NCBI GenBank assembly: GCA_051004815.1
Contig: JBPCJY010000158.1
Location: forward strand, 1 to 40,691
Reading direction: 5' to 3'
DNA: 40,691 nucleotides
Origin: JBBQXY01 sp051004815
Lineage (GTDB): Bacteria; Chloroflexota; Ktedonobacteria; Ktedonobacterales; Ktedonobacteraceae
The position numbers were made by a program, and so were the translations under genes. Below are positions 39,990 through 40,691 of this stretch, one piece after another. Position 1 is the first letter of the stretch. Each line of letters begins with the position of its first letter. The notes beneath the pieces were generated by a model that was not told where the DNA came from, searched no databases, and saw only the letters and a program-made list of their open reading frames with translations.

Positions 39990-40691
39990 ATGCGTAGAAA
40001 CAAGTATCCAATTTCCAGTTATCGAGGTCCACAGCGTAAGAAGGTCTCCCCCCTTGTATTGACCAGCATTCTTGTCCCCCTGATACTTGCACTTGTGGCA
40101 ACGGCAGTGTTTATTTTACCCAGGATGCAGTCTCATGCAGCAGCTGCAGTCAACCCTGATTGCTCGTTGATCGTACCGAGCAATCCCTTGACAGCACAGG
40201 GGCTCGCGACCCCGTACCAATTGGTAGCGACGAATGCCAATAAAGGCAAATGCCATGAGGCGAATCCTTTACAAGCTGCATTTGTACAAGGAGCGGTATT
40301 TGACCCTAACACTGGGAAAATATCGATCTACAACCCGCTGGTGGTCGACAAAGGAACAGCACCGGCTATTGCTCCTGTCGTTCCAACTATTCCAAATGGT
40401 GCGGTGGTAGCACTCTGGTTTGGTTTTAACGGCGGTAATCTGCAACTCGTGAGCAACAACGGAAGCTTGACAGCTGGTAAATGTGTGAATGGGACAAATG
40501 GCTCGCTGTTTGGCCAATTTTCTTATTGTAATGCGCCCGCCTTTTTCAGTGCGGCGAATCAAGCAATACAAGCGCATACATTGACTCCTCCAGTATTAGG
40601 AGTAGGGAAAGATAGGTTGCCTTGCCCATCGGTGCGTGACTTCTCTGTCGTAGACATGGATCAGAGCGATAATGTCACCACCTCCTATCTC
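39990..40691 (+). CDS. Secreted protein, partial (runs off the window end)
   Basis: An open frame of 234 codons without a stop at the window end. From ATG 39990 the protein has a long basic n-region (RRNKYPISSYRGPQRKK), a hydrophobic helix (VLTSILVPLILALVATAVFI) and an AAAAVNP-like cleavage region, so it is exported or anchored by its N-terminus. The visible mature part has cysteines in pairs (NPDCSL, KGKCHE, GKCVNG, SYCNAP) and reads like a secreted binding domain; I do not recognise a family. GAAAGGA lies 13 nt before the ATG. An in-frame ATG at 39852 could extend it by 46 codons. In the 361 nt before it (39629-39989) I see no other gene. Confidence 0.7.
   Translation, partial: MRRNKYPISSYRGPQRKKVSPLVLTSILVPLILALVATAVFILPRMQSHAAAAVNPDCSLIVPSNPLTAQGLATPYQLVATNANKGKCHEANPLQAAFVQGAVFDPNTGKISIYNPLVVDKGTAPAIAPVVPTIPNGAVVALWFGFNGGNLQLVSNNGSLTAGKCVNGTNGSLFGQFSYCNAPAFFSAANQAIQAHTLTPPVLGVGKDRLPCPSVRDFSVVDMDQSDNVTTSYL

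Noticed and set aside
1..40691. tRNA or rRNA genes
   Set aside because: No cloverleaf with a TTCGA arm and matched acceptor stem, and no rRNA-like conserved stretches, were found by eye.

Overview
The window reads as chromosomal DNA from a large-genome, moderately GC-rich bacterium, most likely a Ktedonobacteria-type member of the Chloroflexota. That assignment is an inference. It rests on the mix of gene families, on a Bacillus-like IspH beside actinobacterial-style families (F420/PPOX enzyme, XPB/Ssl2-like helicase-associated protein), on lipoproteins with classical lipoboxes, and on many short dispersed palindromic repeats. No rRNA, tRNA or CRISPR array was found.

Layout. 0.1-1.9 kb: a LolA-like lipoprotein, an A/B-barrel (Dabb) protein and a small two-TM protein, closely spaced on +. 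1.9-2.1 kb: a MITE-like nested inverted repeat. 2.1-4.1 kb: an NAD-dependent epimerase and an EamA exporter on -. 4.17-4.62 kb: a 451-bp element with 18-bp terminal inverted repeats around a tandem array. 4.7-8.6 kb: an A/T-richer defence island with a probable type II endonuclease, a beta-class DNA methyltransferase, an Mrr-like endonuclease, an IS200/IS605-type end hairpin and a strong orphan promoter driving a structured, apparently non-coding RNA. 8.8-10.2 kb: rarA.

10.5-17.1 kb: a compact potassium-uptake operon: receiver-only response regulator, 27-aa membrane peptide, kdpF, kdpA, kdpB, kdpC and a KdpD that lacks the histidine kinase half. 17.2-19.1 kb: a PLP decarboxylase and a PPOX/F420-type protein. 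19.2-23.8 kb: mutL-priA on -, overlapping, with a GAAC-N4-GTTC SOS-type box at the mutL promoter and dispersed-repeat DNA inside the MutL linker. 24.0-25.5 kb: a stand-alone glutamyl-tRNA-reductase-like domain and ispH. 25.6-27.9 kb: a helicase-associated protein. 28.0-29.4 kb: a small unknown and an agmatinase-family enzyme. 29.5-29.6 kb: three half-copies of a palindromic repeat. 29.7-32.0 kb: a - strand operon (DnaX-C-terminus-like protein, M48 protease with zinc ribbon, EamA transporter).

32.2-36.9 kb: glycogen synthase, a DEAD-box RNA helicase with a long leader, and ornithine carbamoyltransferase. 36.97-39.6 kb: a 32-aa membrane peptide, an acyltransferase-3 protein and a WD40 lipoprotein; the last two overlap tail to tail by 103 bp. 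39.99 kb to the end: the start of a secreted protein that runs off the window.

Most likely functional units are the Kdp K+ ATPase operon with unusual regulators, the R-M pair, the mutL-priA repair/replication-restart pair and the M48 operon. The least explained elements are the orphan RNA in the R-M island, the 451-bp TIR element, the two small membrane peptides and the repeat-built MutL linker.
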